Positions 51,462 to 61,338 are shown, numbered from the stretch's first letter. The stretch is DNA of 64,000 nt from Lachnospiraceae bacterium OM04-12BH (GCA_003490145.1 QULQ01000009.1:62001-126000); one strand, 5' to 3'. The notes: a model not told the origin generated them from the sequence alone. Translations and numbers: made by a program.

Positions 51462-52715
51462 GTGGAAATTAAGAGAGATTCATACCTTGAACAGTTAAAG
51501 ATAAGAAAAGATAACGGAATGATTAAGATTATCACAGGAATCAGGAGATGCGGCAAATCATTTCTGTTATTTGTATTGTTTAAGAAAAACTTATTGGAAA
51601 GTGGTGTAGATAATGACCACATCATCGAGATTGCGTTAGATGGAATTGAAAATGAGGAATTGAGAGATCCCAAGAAGTGTTATCAGCATATTAAAGAGCG
51701 GGTGGAAGATGACCAGAAGTATTATCTGCTATTGGATGAAGTACAGTTTATGCCACGATTTGAGGAAGTGCTGAATAGTTTGCTTCGTATCAGTAACATT
51801 GACGTGTATGTAACCGGCAGTAATTCTAAGTTTTTATCTAGTGATATTGTAACTGAATTTAGAGGCAGAGGAGATGAAATCAGAATTTATCCGTTGTCCT
51901 TTGCTGAGTTTTATGCGGCTTTTGATGGAGATTATGATGATGCATGGGAGGAATATATGACATATGGTGGTTTACCACAGGTGGCACAATTCCCTATGGT
52001 ACGCCAAAAGGCTGAGTATCTTAAAAATATTTTTACCAATGTTTATATCAAGGATGTGGTAGAGCGAAACAGGATTCAAAATGTTGATGAAATTGGCACT
52101 TTGGTGGATATTCTTGCTTCTGCCATTGGAGCACCTACCAATCCGACAAAAATATCAAATACTTTCAAAAGTGAGAGAGGCATCAATTACAGCAATAAAA
52201 CCATATCCAATCATATTGATTATCTGGCAGAAGCATTTTTGATTTCTAAAGCGAATCGGTATGATATTAAGGGGAGAAAATATGTAGGAGCAAATCTGAA
52301 ATACTATTTTTCGGATGTTGGACTTAGAAATGCCAGACTGAATTTCAGACAGCAGGAGCCGACTCATATTTTGGAGAACATTGTTTATAATGAACTGCTT
52401 GTGCGTGGTTACAATGTGGATGTTGGTATTGTGGATGTATTTGCAAAGAATAGTGAAGGAAAGAGGGTCCATAAGCAATTAGAGGTCGATTTTGTAGTGA
52501 ACCAGGGCAGTCAGAGATATTATATTCAAGTGGCTTATGATATGATCTCTGAGGAAAAGCAGATGCAGGAACTTAATTCATTCCGAAATATTCCGGACTC
52601 ATTTAAGAAGATTGTTATAGTGAATGGAACGAAAAAGCCTTGGAGAAATGAGGAAGGCTTTGTGATCATGGGTATGAAATATTTTCTGCTCAATGAGGAC
52701 AGTTTGGAGTTCTAG
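51462..52715 (+). CDS. AAA_14 / DUF4143 ATPase (second copy)
   Basis: 417 residues. Walker A is GIRRCGKSFLLFVLF, Walker B is YYLLLDEVQFMPRFEEVLN, and VTGSNSKFLSSDIVTEFRGR follows as the sensor segment. The DUF4143 part ends with LEVDFVVNQGSQRYYIQVAY, in which the ExK of the nuclease-like motif appears as Q-V. GTG 51462 after AAGGAGTG gives a normal N-terminus (EIKRDSYLEQL). It is only distantly similar to the copy at 36014. Complete and isolated between remnants, it seems to be maintained on its own. Function unknown. Confidence 0.85.
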   Translation: MEIKRDSYLEQLKIRKDNGMIKIITGIRRCGKSFLLFVLFKKNLLESGVDNDHIIEIALDGIENEELRDPKKCYQHIKERVEDDQKYYLLLDEVQFMPRFEEVLNSLLRISNIDVYVTGSNSKFLSSDIVTEFRGRGDEIRIYPLSFAEFYAAFDGDYDDAWEEYMTYGGLPQVAQFPMVRQKAEYLKNIFTNVYIKDVVERNRIQNVDEIGTLVDILASAIGAPTNPTKISNTFKSERGINYSNKTISNHIDYLAEAFLISKANRYDIKGRKYVGANLKYYFSDVGLRNARLNFRQQEPTHILENIVYNELLVRGYNVDVGIVDVFAKNSEGKRVHKQLEVDFVVNQGSQRYYIQVAYDMISEEKQMQELNSFRNIPDSFKKIVIVNGTKKPWRNEEGFVIMGMKYFLLNEDSLEF

Positions 52716-52823
52716 TATGCATTGATTTCATTTGTGAGAAATAAAACAAATCTTTGATACATGGATACATGGAAATGATAATTACAATGTAAAAAATGAT
52801 GGCATAATTACAAAGTTCGGTGT

Positions 52824-52864
52824 AAAAAATGTGATAAACGAGCAAAAGTTCGTCGCATTTTTTG
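52824..52864 (+). terminator. Terminator downstream of the second DUF4143 gene
   Basis: AAAAAATG (52824-52831) pairs with CATTTTTT (52856-52863), with an inner ACGA/TCGT stem. It can act in both directions. The sequence between 52716 and here contains only short AT-rich repeats (GATACATG twice). Confidence 0.7.
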
Positions 52865-52970
52865 TAAATATGGCTTGTCAATCTGCCATTGTATGCGATA
52901 GATCTGATTACAGCGTTTTAGTATTCTGTGGGGCTGCTTATGGATGATTACAGAGCAGAATACTTCCGGA

Positions 52971-53060
52971 CGCATTTCATATGTTGCAGTTGGTTATGCG
53001 GATGAACAGTCCAGGCCAAGGCCAAGAAAGAAGCTGGAAGAAATACTGGAGTACAGATAG
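52971..53060 (+). pseudogene. C-terminal remnant of a nitroreductase-like gene
   Basis: The last 29 codons before TAG read RISYVAVGYADEQSRPRPRK and KLEEILEYR. The VGY-(A/P)-x-E-x-x-x-x-R-x-R-K-x-L-(E/D)-E-I pattern is the usual C-terminus of nitroreductase-family flavoenzymes. Nothing upstream continues it. It ends three bases before the next gene. Confidence 0.5.
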
Positions 53061-53063
53061 GAC

Positions 53064-53975
53064 ATGGAGAGCGTGAAAAAAGAGACAGCATATTATCATC
53101 TTCCCGGGTTGTTTGAATTTTATGAGTTTTACAGTGTCTTTTTGCCGCTGTTTTATGCTCACAGGGAATATTTTTATGACTGGTGTGAAATTGGATCTGT
53201 CTATGGGGCACCCTCGGACTGTATCTGGGGCGGAGGACGGACATCCTTTGGAGATCATGACCCTTTGGAAGTTCTTTCCCTCATGGAGAAATACGGAATT
53301 TCTGCAAGACTGACTTTCAGTAATTCGTTGCTTGCGGAAGAACATCTTTCAGATAAAAAGTGCAATGACCTCTGCAGACTGTTTGATGCGGGCAGCAAAA
53401 TCAGGAATGGAGTTATTATTTATTCTGATCTTCTGCTGGATTACATAAAAGAAAAGTATCCAAATCTCTATTTTGTTTCCTCTACGACCAAAGTACTGAC
53501 AGATTTTCAACAGTTCAGAGAAGAAGTGGAAAGATCAGAGTTCCTGTATGTGGTGCCGGATTTCCGGTTAAATAAAGCTTTTGACAGACTGCAGACACTG
53601 ACAGAGGAGCAAAGGGACAAGGTAGAATTTCTGTGTAATGAGTGCTGTTTCTTTGGGTGTAAAGACAGAAAACGCTGCTACGAAGCAGTCAGTAGAAAGA
53701 ATCTTGGGGAAGTCTGTCCTGATTTTTCCTGCAAGGCACCGGATATCAGGGAGGGCTATCGCTTTTCAAAAGCAATGGAAAATCCGGGATTTATCGGTAT
53801 TGACGACATAAGGAACGTGTATCTTCCTATGGGATTTTCCAACTTTAAGATTGAAGGCCGGGGACTTGGCAGTGCGCTGATACTGGAGTTTCTTCTTTAT
53901 TATTTGACGAAGCCGGAGTATCAGCTTCGTGTCAGGGAAGAAATCTATCTTGATAATATGCTGGATCTGTTTTAA
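53064..53975 (+). CDS. Cys-rich protein of unknown function, U32-peptidase-like
   Basis: 303 residues, soluble. The pattern suggests a TIM-barrel-like fold: WCEIGSVYGAPSDCIWGGGR at the start, LTFSNSLLAEEHL, YFVSSTTKVL, YVVPDFRLNKAF. Residues about 194-225 hold a dense cysteine cluster (FLCNECCFFGCKDRKRCY and VCPDFSC), suitable for an iron-sulfur cluster or zinc. The order of a barrel followed by CNxxC-type cysteines recalls peptidase U32 and UbiU/UbiV proteins, but I cannot confirm membership. Start ATG 53064, weak ribosome-binding site. Between a nitroreductase remnant and clpB, in its own unit. Confidence 0.6.
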   Translation: MESVKKETAYYHLPGLFEFYEFYSVFLPLFYAHREYFYDWCEIGSVYGAPSDCIWGGGRTSFGDHDPLEVLSLMEKYGISARLTFSNSLLAEEHLSDKKCNDLCRLFDAGSKIRNGVIIYSDLLLDYIKEKYPNLYFVSSTTKVLTDFQQFREEVERSEFLYVVPDFRLNKAFDRLQTLTEEQRDKVEFLCNECCFFGCKDRKRCYEAVSRKNLGEVCPDFSCKAPDIREGYRFSKAMENPGFIGIDDIRNVYLPMGFSNFKIEGRGLGSALILEFLLYYLTKPEYQLRVREEIYLDNMLDLF

Positions 53976-54063
53976 AAGAGATCTTCCTGTCATGTGGGCC
54001 GGAGGAAAAGCTTTTCCAGGAAACATGCGTGACTCATAGATTTCACAGAAGTTTCACAAATAA

Positions 54064-54106
54064 TTAGCACTCACCTGTTGACAGTGCTAACAACTAGTGT
54101 TATAGT
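54064..54106 (+). promoter_or_regulatory. CIRCE operator with embedded promoter (clpB)
   Basis: TTAGCACTC-N9-CAGTGCTAA at 54064-54090, TTGACA (54078-54083) inside, and TATAGT (54101-54106) after 17 bases. The operator carries the same single deviation from consensus as both hsp20 copies. About 40 bases upstream also resemble the hsp20 modules (TTCACA...TTTCACAAA). Confidence 0.93.
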
Positions 54107-54136
54107 ATCAATAGAACATGAGTAGGAGGTGTGCTT

Positions 54137-56728
54137 ATGAACATCAATAAATTTACCCAGAAATCTATGGAAGCTGTACAGGGATGTGAGAAAATTGCCA
54201 GCGATTATGGCAATCAGGAAATAGAGCAGGAGCATCTTCTTTATAGTCTGCTGACTATGGAGGACAGCCTGATTTTGAAAATGATCGAGAAGATGGAGAT
54301 CAATCAGCAGTATTTTGTGAACAAAGTCGAAGAGATGATCAGTAAGAGAACCAAGGTTCAGGGAGGACAGTCCTATGTGGGGCAGTATCTGAACAAGGTA
54401 CTGATCTCTGCTGAGGATGAGATGAAGGTGTTTGGAGATGAGTATGTCTCTGTGGAACATCTGATGCTCGCCATGATCAAGTATCCGAGTCCTTCCATGA
54501 AGGAGCTGTTCCGTGAGTTTGGCATCACCAGAGAGCGGTTTTTACAGGCATTGTCTACGGTAAGAGGCAATCAGAGAGTCACCAGTGACAATCCGGAGGC
54601 AACTTACGATACACTTACCAAATACGGACAGGATCTGGTAGAGAAAGCCAGAGACCAGAAGCTGGATCCGGTTATTGGCAGGGATAACGAGATAAGAAAT
54701 GTGATCCGTATCCTTTCCCGTAAGACAAAGAATAACCCGGTTCTGATCGGTGAGCCTGGTGTAGGTAAGACTGCGGTTGTAGAAGGTCTGGCACAGCGTA
54801 TTGTGAAAGGTGATGTACCGCAGGGACTGAAGGATAAGAAGATTTTTGCACTGGACATGGGAGCACTGGTAGCGGGTGCCAAGTACAGAGGAGAATTTGA
54901 GGAGCGTCTGAAAGCGGTTCTTGAGGATGTGAAGAACAGTGAGGGACAGATCATTCTGTTCATTGATGAGTTGCATACCATTGTTGGTGCAGGTAAGACA
55001 GATGGTGCACTGGATGCCGGTAATATGTTAAAGCCTATGCTGGCAAGAGGTGAGCTGCACTGTATCGGGGCAACCACGTTGGACGAGTATCGTCAGTATA
55101 TTGAGAAGGATGCAGCACTGGAGCGTCGTTTCCAGCCGGTTATGGTAGAGGAGCCTACTGTTGAGGATACTATTTCCATTCTCCGTGGACTGAAAGAGAG
55201 ATATGAGGTCTACCATGGTGTCAAGATCATGGACAATGCCCTCGTCAGTGCAGCAGTGCTTTCTCACAGATACATTTCTGACAGGTTCCTGCCGGATAAG
55301 GCGATTGACCTGGTGGATGAAGCCTGTGCCCTGATCAAGACGGAGCTGGACTCCATGCCTACAGAGCTGGATGAGCTGAAGCGTAAGATCGACCAGCTTT
55401 CAATTGAAGAGATCGCCCTGAAAAAGGAGGATGACAGACTCAGTCAGGAGAGACTTCAGGATCTTCAGAAGGAACTGGCTGAGCTGAAGGAAGAGTTCAG
55501 TAACAGAAAGGCACAGTGGGAGAATGAAAAGGCTTCCGTTGAGAAGCTGTCAAAGCTCCGTGAGGAAATTGAAAATGTTAATAATCAGATAGAGATTGCT
55601 CAGCGGGAGGGTGATTTTGCCAAGGCCAGTGAACTGAACTACAGTACCCTTCCAAGCCTGAAGAAGCAGCTTGAGATCGAGGAAGCAAACGTAAAGAATA
55701 AGGATCTTTCCCTGGTTCATGAGAGCGTATCCGAAGAGGAGATCGCAAGGATCATTTCCAGATGGACAGGTATCCCGGTTGCCAAGCTGACGGAGAGTGA
55801 ACGAAACAAGACACTGCATCTGGATGAGGAGCTGCATAAGAGAGTGATCGGACAGGATGAGGGTGTTACGAAGGTGACAGAGGCAATCATCCGTTCCAAG
55901 GCAGGTATCAAGGATCCCAGAAAGCCGATCGGTTCCTTCCTGTTCCTCGGACCTACCGGTGTAGGTAAGACAGAGCTTGCCAAGGCTCTGGCAGCAGCCC
56001 TGTTTGATGATGAGAACAATATGGTGCGTATCGATATGAGCGAGTACATGGAGAAATATTCTGTGTCCAGACTGATCGGAGCGCCTCCTGGATATGTTGG
56101 TTATGAAGAGGGCGGACAGCTGACAGAGGCCGTCAGGAGGAAACCGTATTCCGTTGTCCTGTTTGATGAGATCGAAAAGGCTCATCCGGATGTATTTAAT
56201 GTACTTCTGCAGGTACTGGATGATGGACGTATCACGGATTCCCAGGGACGTACCGTAGACTTTAAGAATACGATCCTGATCATGACCTCCAATATCGGAG
56301 CATCCTATCTGCTGGATGGAATTGATGAGAAGGGCAATATCAGTGAAGAAGCAGAGAAGCAGGTTATGAATGATCTGCGTGCCCACTTCAGACCGGAATT
56401 CCTGAACCGTCTGGACGAAACGATTTTGTTCAAACCATTGACCAGAGATAATATCGGTGGCATAATTAAACTTATCATTGCAGACCTGAATAAGAGACTT
56501 GCAGATAAGGAGCTTACCGTAAAGCTGACTCCGGAAGCAGAGAACCTGATCGTGGAGAATGCCTATGATCCGGTTTATGGTGCAAGACCCTTGAAGCGAT
56601 ATGTACAGAAATATGTTGAAACACTGGCAGCCAAGCTGATCCTTGCTGATGAGACGGATGAGGGTGATACGATCCTGATCGATGCAGTGAACGGAGAGCT
56701 TACAGCCAGGGTGGAGAAGAAAGCATAA
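54137..56728 (+). CDS. clpB: ATP-dependent disaggregase ClpB
   Basis: 863 residues, full length. The N domain (1-145) is followed by NBD1 with Walker A GEPGVGKT (about 205) and [17 protein letters not shown], then the coiled-coil M domain (about 400-525), which distinguishes ClpB from ClpC/ClpA. NBD2 has GPTGVGKT (about 605) and [20 protein letters not shown]. ClpB pulls proteins out of aggregates together with DnaK, DnaJ and Hsp20. AGGAGGTGTGCTT precedes ATG 54137. CIRCE control places it in the HrcA regulon together with both hsp20 genes. A DUF4250 gene follows 30 bases later and may be co-transcribed. Confidence 0.97.
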   Translation: MNINKFTQKSMEAVQGCEKIASDYGNQEIEQEHLLYSLLTMEDSLILKMIEKMEINQQYFVNKVEEMISKRTKVQGGQSYVGQYLNKVLISAEDEMKVFGDEYVSVEHLMLAMIKYPSPSMKELFREFGITRERFLQALSTVRGNQRVTSDNPEATYDTLTKYGQDLVEKARDQKLDPVIGRDNEIRNVIRILSRKTKNNPVLIGEPGVGKTAVVEGLAQRIVKGDVPQGLKDKKIFALDMGALVAGAKYRGEFEERLKAVLEDVKNSEGQIILFIDELHTIVGAGKTDGALDAGNMLKPMLARGELHCIGATTLDEYRQYIEKDAALERRFQPVMVEEPTVEDTISILRGLKERYEVYHGVKIMDNALVSAAVLSHRYISDRFLPDKAIDLVDEACALIKTELDSMPTELDELKRKIDQLSIEEIALKKEDDRLSQERLQDLQKELAELKEEFSNRKAQWENEKASVEKLSKLREEIENVNNQIEIAQREGDFAKASELNYSTLPSLKKQLEIEEANVKNKDLSLVHESVSEEEIARIISRWTGIPVAKLTESERNKTLHLDEELHKRVIGQDEGVTKVTEAIIRSKAGIKDPRKPIGSFLFLGPTGVGKTELAKALAAALFDDENNMVRIDMSEYMEKYSVSRLIGAPPGYVGYEEGGQLTEAVRRKPYSVVLFDEIEKAHPDVFNVLLQVLDDGRITDSQGRTVDFKNTILIMTSNIGASYLLDGIDEKGNISEEAEKQVMNDLRAHFRPEFLNRLDETILFKPLTRDNIGGIIKLIIADLNKRLADKELTVKLTPEAENLIVENAYDPVYGARPLKRYVQKYVETLAAKLILADETDEGDTILIDAVNGELTARVEKKA

Positions 56729-56758
56729 GGGCTGCAGAAACAGACAGGAGGTTACAGG

Positions 56759-56938
56759 ATGTTACCGCAGGACGCAGATATGCTTTTGAGTATTATAAAT
56801 ATGAAGCTCCGTGATTTTTATGGAAGTCTGGATGCTCTGTGTGAGGATCTGGATGAGGATAAGGAGCAGATACAGAAGACTCTTTCCGGGATAGGATATA
56901 CCTACGATGGAGAGAAGAATCAGTTTATTGCAGGATAG
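56759..56938 (+). CDS. DUF4250 small protein
   Basis: 59 residues: MLPQDADMLLSIINMKLRDF, then LDALCEDLDEDKEQIQKTL and GYTYDGEKNQFI. This is the DUF4250 family, a short helical protein of Clostridia with no known role; the pattern hints at a small helix-turn-helix-like fold. AGGAGGTTACAGG precedes the ATG. It sits between clpB and a terminator that overlaps its stop, so it may be heat-induced as the second gene of the clpB unit. Confidence 0.85.
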   Translation: MLPQDADMLLSIINMKLRDFYGSLDALCEDLDEDKEQIQKTLSGIGYTYDGEKNQFIAG

Positions 56939-56960
56939 CCGTAAGGCTATCCTGTTCTTT
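56931..56960 (+). terminator. Terminator of the clpB-DUF4250 unit
   Basis: CAGGATAGCC (56931-56940) pairs with GGCTATCCTG (56945-56954) around GTAA, followed by TTCTTTG. The stem contains the TAG stop of the DUF4250 gene. Confidence 0.9.
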
Positions 56961-57022
56961 GTGTGCGCAGAAGGAAAACAAGCGGCTGCGGAAGCAGTAG
57001 TGTATATAGAGGAGTTTGATTA

Positions 57023-58162
57023 TTGGAAGAGCAGTTTGATGAATATGATGCAGCCAGAGAAAGAAGGCAGCGCCGGCTCGCAGAGATGAAGCGTAAGAAG
57101 AAGCAGCAGGCACTGTTTCGGAAGTACTTCCGCTTTGGTGCAATTGGAGCTGTAGTTTTTATAGCTGTTCTGGTTGTTCTGATCGGTAATGGTATTTCAA
57201 AAAGAAATAAGAATAAAGAACAGCAGGATGTACAGACAGAAACAGCAGAGCTTCAGGCAGTGGCGGAAACAGAAGCAGAGGAGTCCTTACCTTTAGCAGA
57301 TCAGAAAGAGCCAGCGGAAGTACAGGCAGCAGAGCCTGAAGAAAATAAAATATATGAGGCAGCAGAATCTCCGGATATGAAAGCAGTCAGCGAGGAGGTC
57401 ATCAGCAGCAATGCTATTTTTATCGATCTGAGGAAAAATGAGATCCTTGCACAGCGGGCAGCCAGACAGGTCATTGATCCGGCATCCATGACCAAGATCC
57501 TGACGGTACTTGTGGCAGCAGAGCAGATTGAGGAAAAGAATCTTGACGATAAGGTGACGATCACTATAGATATTACAGACTACAGCTACAGTAACGACTG
57601 CAGCAGTGTGGGCTTCGCAGAGAATGAAAGGGTGACAGTACAGGATCTTTTCTATGGAACGATCCTGCCCTCCGGCGCAGATGCTGCACTGGCACTGGCA
57701 ACTTATGTGGCCGGGAGTCAGGAGGCATTTGTGGAGCTGATGAATGAAAAGCTGCAGAAGCTTGGTCTTTCTGACACGGCACATTTTACCAACTGTGTCG
57801 GATTATATGATGAGGCACATCGCTGCACAGTTTATGATATGGCGATGATCATGGAAGCGGCGATGGATAATCCACTTTGCAGAGAGGTTATGTCGGCACA
57901 TACTTATACGACATCTGCTACGGCAGAGCACCCGGATGGGATTACCATATCCAACTGGTTTCTGCGCCGGATCGAGGATAAGGAAACCGGGGCAGAGATC
58001 GTCTGTGGCAAGACCGGGTATGTGGTGCAGTCCGGAAACTGTGCAGCCAGCTATGGAGAGGATCAGAACGGAAACGGTTATATCTGTGTGACTGCCGATT
58101 CTACCAGTGCATGGCGGTGTATTTATGACCATGTGGCACTGTACAGTGAATTTACAGCCTAA
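57023..58162 (+). CDS. D-alanyl-D-alanine carboxypeptidase-like serine hydrolase (S11)
   Basis: 379 residues. A cytoplasmic, basic N-terminus (1-38, RQRRLAEMKRKKKQQ) and a signal anchor (39-58, GAIGAVVFIAVLVVLIG) put the enzyme outside. An acidic linker follows, then the penicillin-binding fold: PASMTK (Ser nucleophile, S-x-x-K), PSGADA (S-x-N variant, with Ala at the Asn position, S-G-A) and CGKTGY. It should trim the terminal D-Ala of peptidoglycan side chains. TTG 57023 after AGAGGAG is the likely start. No low-molecular-weight PBP C-terminal amphipathic anchor is visible; the N-terminal anchor replaces it. Confidence 0.87.
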   Translation: MEEQFDEYDAARERRQRRLAEMKRKKKQQALFRKYFRFGAIGAVVFIAVLVVLIGNGISKRNKNKEQQDVQTETAELQAVAETEAEESLPLADQKEPAEVQAAEPEENKIYEAAESPDMKAVSEEVISSNAIFIDLRKNEILAQRAARQVIDPASMTKILTVLVAAEQIEEKNLDDKVTITIDITDYSYSNDCSSVGFAENERVTVQDLFYGTILPSGADAALALATYVAGSQEAFVELMNEKLQKLGLSDTAHFTNCVGLYDEAHRCTVYDMAMIMEAAMDNPLCREVMSAHTYTTSATAEHPDGITISNWFLRRIEDKETGAEIVCGKTGYVVQSGNCAASYGEDQNGNGYICVTADSTSAWRCIYDHVALYSEFTA

Positions 58163-58262
58163 GCTGCCTTAAGAAAATCTTTAGACAGCTTTAAGAATGG
58201 CTACAGTTTTTTTGAAGAAATTTTTGCTATAATCACGTTATAGCTGTGAGAGGTGATGTGAT

Positions 58263-58451
58263 ATGCAAAAAGAAGAACTTGAATTTATTGATGTAGCAGA
58301 AGAACCAAAGAAAACAGAGAAGAAAAGAAGACGTGCGATAAGTCAGAAGGAGGCAGATAAAAGAGGGCAGATCTTTGCCATGCTTCTGCTTACTGTGGTA
58401 TTGTGCGCAGCAGTTTATGCCCTGATCAGGACACTTGGAATCGGTGTATAG
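58263..58451 (+). CDS. Small single-pass membrane protein
   Basis: 62 residues. An acidic and then very basic N-terminal part (FIDVAEEPKKTEKKRRRAIS) is followed by one hydrophobic helix (about 38-58, IFAMLLLTVVLCAAVYALIR). GAGAGGTGATGTGAT precedes the ATG. No family recognised. It stands between the carboxypeptidase and the deacetylase, so a cell-envelope role is possible but unproven. Confidence 0.6.
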   Translation: MQKEELEFIDVAEEPKKTEKKRRRAISQKEADKRGQIFAMLLLTVVLCAAVYALIRTLGIGV

Positions 58452-58508
58452 ACTGAATGTCAGAAGCATATAGATAGGATAAGAGAGCAAAAGAGGGAGA
58501 TTTCCTTC

Positions 58509-59249
58509 ATGAGCCTTACGAAAAGAATCCTGTCCTGTATGCTTCTTTTATTATTGCTTGCTCTGGTTTTACTTAATGCCTGGCACGGAGAGCAGGAAAA
58601 GAGGCAGGAAAAAACAGATTTTTCAGCAGTTTTCTGTGAAGAAGAGGAAATCCAGGAAACACTGGCAGATGCAGAACAGGTGGAAGAGCCTGAAAATAAG
58701 AAAATAGCCATCACCTTTGATGACGGTCCACATCCGGTATATACGAAGCAGCTTCTGGATGGCCTTCTGGAGCGAAAGGTGAAGGCTACTTTTTTTGTGA
58801 CCGGGGAACAGGCAGAAAACTATCCGGAGCTGATTGAAAGAATGGACGAAGAAGGACATCTGATTGGAAATCACACCTACAGCCATGTACAGCTGCGCCC
58901 CTCCAACAGAGATACATTTAAGGAGGAGCTGATCAGAACCAATCAGGTGATTTATGATATTACCGGAAAGGAGACGGAATATGTAAGACCGCCTTATGGC
59001 GCATGGGACAAAACCTTTGAAACAGAACTGAATATGTTCCCTGTACTCTGGACTGTGGATCCTCTTGACTGGTGTTCATCCAATGCCGGCTGTATCGCAA
59101 GAAGCGTTCTGGCAAAAGCCGGAGAAAATGATATTATCCTCATGCATGATGAGTATGAATCTACCGTGCAGGCTGCACTCATGGTAGTGGATCAGTTATT
59201 GAAGGAGGGGTACGAATTTGTAACAGTGGATGAAATTTTGTTTGACTGA
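58509..59249 (+). CDS. Membrane-anchored polysaccharide deacetylase (NodB/CE4)
   Basis: 246 residues. An N-terminal signal anchor (RILSCMLLLLLLALVLLNAW) is followed by a CE4 domain (about 68-245). Motif 1 is TFDDGPHP (catalytic Asp and metal Asp), motif 2 is GNHTYSHVQL (the two metal His), motif 3 is RPPYGAW, motif 4 is VDPLDWC and motif 5 is ILMHDEYE. Such enzymes remove acetyl groups from N-acetylglucosamine in peptidoglycan or other glycans, often giving lysozyme resistance. AAAGAGGGAG precedes the ATG. All catalytic motifs are present. Confidence 0.92.
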   Translation: MSLTKRILSCMLLLLLLALVLLNAWHGEQEKRQEKTDFSAVFCEEEEIQETLADAEQVEEPENKKIAITFDDGPHPVYTKQLLDGLLERKVKATFFVTGEQAENYPELIERMDEEGHLIGNHTYSHVQLRPSNRDTFKEELIRTNQVIYDITGKETEYVRPPYGAWDKTFETELNMFPVLWTVDPLDWCSSNAGCIARSVLAKAGENDIILMHDEYESTVQAALMVVDQLLKEGYEFVTVDEILFD

Positions 59250-59335
59250 TCTGGTTTCATAGATCATCATTGAGTTCGCAGTCTCTCTATGTTACACTGA
59301 AATCCAAAGAAACCGCATAACAGAGGGGAATAAAG

Positions 59336-61312
59336 ATGAAGTGTACATGGAAAAGAAAACAGGGCTGGTTTCTGGCGATCCTGCTGGCAGCAGTATTTGT
59401 ATCTGCAGGCTGCACAGGAAAAGCTGACGCAGATTTACCGGCAGGAGCAGAAGGCGAAGTGAAGCAGCAGGAAGCAGGACAGACAGATGCACAGGCAGAT
59501 GAGGATCTGAGCGCAGAGGACGAAACCGGCAGGGAAGATCAGGCAGAGGATGTGCTGCTCCTTGCAGGAAGGAAGAAGGTCGTAGGTGTGCAGCCGGATG
59601 GCACAGCAGACCTTTTGTACGAAGCCGGGGAAGGATATTATGTGCAGAGTGCAGTCTATGGGGACGGAATAGTGTTTGTGGCTGTTTATCAGGAGCAGAA
59701 TTCCGAAAGCACAGACAGCGGAGAGCTGGAACGCAGGCTGTGTGCGGTAGAGGACGGAGAGGAAACAGTACTCCTGGATATTGATGACACGATGAGCTGG
59801 GCACTGCAGATGGAGTACGTGGACGGAAGCCTGATCGTAGAGTACGTGATGGAAGATTATGCGAATTTTAATAATTCCTCCGAAACAAAGGTCATCGATT
59901 TTACGAAAACGTCAGAGGGCTGGCAGCAGGGAGACAGGTATCAGAAGCTTGCAGAGCTTCCGGGCTTTGCAGAAGGAAGCATTTATGCAAACTGGAAAAG
60001 AGCACTGGAGTCACTGAAATCATGCGGTGAACTGATCACCTTTGACAGTGAGGGAAACCGTCTGATCAGCTATGATACGGATGGAAATCTTCTCTGGGAA
60101 TCTGCACTGCTTCAGGATACGTATGATGTGGATGAGGTAAACAGTGATTATACGGTATATAGCTACACAGATTACCCGGAAGAGGACAGATATGATCTGT
60201 ATGATGGAAGTCTGATCCTGCATGATAATAGAACAGGGGAAGAGCAGACACTCTTTACCTGGAATGAGAAGTCAGAGGATAAAAGGGCAATACCGTTAAT
60301 GCTTACAGAGGATAAGCTGTACTATTATCAGAGTGAGGAAAAACAGGAAGAAAGGGAAGTATTCGACAGGAAACAGATCTACAGCTATGAGCTTAAGACA
60401 GGAGAAGAAACCTTTCTGTATGAGGCGGGAAGACTTGCCGGACCGCCGATGAATACGATCACTGCAGGAGTCAGTGGTTTTGATGTTTATCAGGGAAGGT
60501 ATTATTTTGCTGCCATGGAAGAGGACAGCATTGGCTGGGCTATGCTTTCAGAAGACGAAATCGGGAAAACCCCGGCCGGGGGAAAGTCTTATCCCGGAGC
60601 ATACCTTTCTGTATGGGATGAGAAACGTGATTTCAGACAGTATGGAACAGTAGAAGGCATTAAAAAAACAGTTATCAGTGACAGCTATGACATCGATGTT
60701 TATGAGTATTATCAGGAATGCTTTAAGCTGGATCCCTCCTATGAGCAGGCAGAACGGATCAATGAGACCCTGAAGGAGATCTGGGAAGGGGATATCCGGT
60801 ATGCGGAAGATGGAGCAGCACAGGAGCTCTCTTATCTGACCGGGAATGACGAACTGGATGGATATTCCCGGAGCATGTATCCTTTATCTTATGATAATGA
60901 ACTGAGCCGGGTGGAAGTGCTTGGAGCAGACTATCTGACAGTGGATTACAGCGGTTATGAATACACTGGCGGTGCCCATGGCTATCCCTATCGCAGCCAT
61001 TATCTGTTTGATTTGACTACAGGAGAGGAAAAGACACTGGCAGATCTGTATCAGGGAAGTGTAGAGGAGTTTAAGGATATTGTGGCACAGTACAGTGTAC
61101 AGAACTGGAAGGACAATCCGGATCCTTATTTCGGCTGGGACAGTGAGGATGCCGCCTATGCAGACCTTTACGATAACGCATCGCTGGATATGCTGATGCG
61201 TTATGGGACAGATGAAATTGTGATCGAGTATTCGCCTTATGAATATGGACCTTATGCATCCGGATATATTGGAGTAGAGATCCCCTATGAGGCATTGAAT
61301 ATTAATCTGTAA
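59336..61312 (+). CDS. Lipoprotein with C-terminal DUF3298 (RsiV-like) domain
   Basis: 658 residues. Signal peptide with lipobox (AAVFVSAGC). The N-terminal two thirds (about 75-440) have repeated short beta segments (LLLAGRKKVVGVQPDG, ITFDSEGNRLISYDTDGNLL, LILHDNRTGEEQTLFTW) suggesting a beta-propeller. The C-terminal 200 residues match DUF4163/DUF3298 as in RsiV and PdaC: YLTVDYSGYEYTGGAHGYPY, LFDLTTGEEKTLADLYQGSV, EIVIEYSPYEYGPYASGYIG. In RsiV this domain binds lysozyme. A surface sensor or glycan-binding role next to a peptidoglycan deacetylase would fit, but is inference. No sigma gene is adjacent. Confidence 0.8.
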   Translation: MKCTWKRKQGWFLAILLAAVFVSAGCTGKADADLPAGAEGEVKQQEAGQTDAQADEDLSAEDETGREDQAEDVLLLAGRKKVVGVQPDGTADLLYEAGEGYYVQSAVYGDGIVFVAVYQEQNSESTDSGELERRLCAVEDGEETVLLDIDDTMSWALQMEYVDGSLIVEYVMEDYANFNNSSETKVIDFTKTSEGWQQGDRYQKLAELPGFAEGSIYANWKRALESLKSCGELITFDSEGNRLISYDTDGNLLWESALLQDTYDVDEVNSDYTVYSYTDYPEEDRYDLYDGSLILHDNRTGEEQTLFTWNEKSEDKRAIPLMLTEDKLYYYQSEEKQEEREVFDRKQIYSYELKTGEETFLYEAGRLAGPPMNTITAGVSGFDVYQGRYYFAAMEEDSIGWAMLSEDEIGKTPAGGKSYPGAYLSVWDEKRDFRQYGTVEGIKKTVISDSYDIDVYEYYQECFKLDPSYEQAERINETLKEIWEGDIRYAEDGAAQELSYLTGNDELDGYSRSMYPLSYDNELSRVEVLGADYLTVDYSGYEYTGGAHGYPYRSHYLFDLTTGEEKTLADLYQGSVEEFKDIVAQYSVQNWKDNPDPYFGWDSEDAAYADLYDNASLDMLMRYGTDEIVIEYSPYEYGPYASGYIGVEIPYEALNINL

Positions 61313-61338
61313 TGTTGTATACTAAAATAAGTAGAAAG

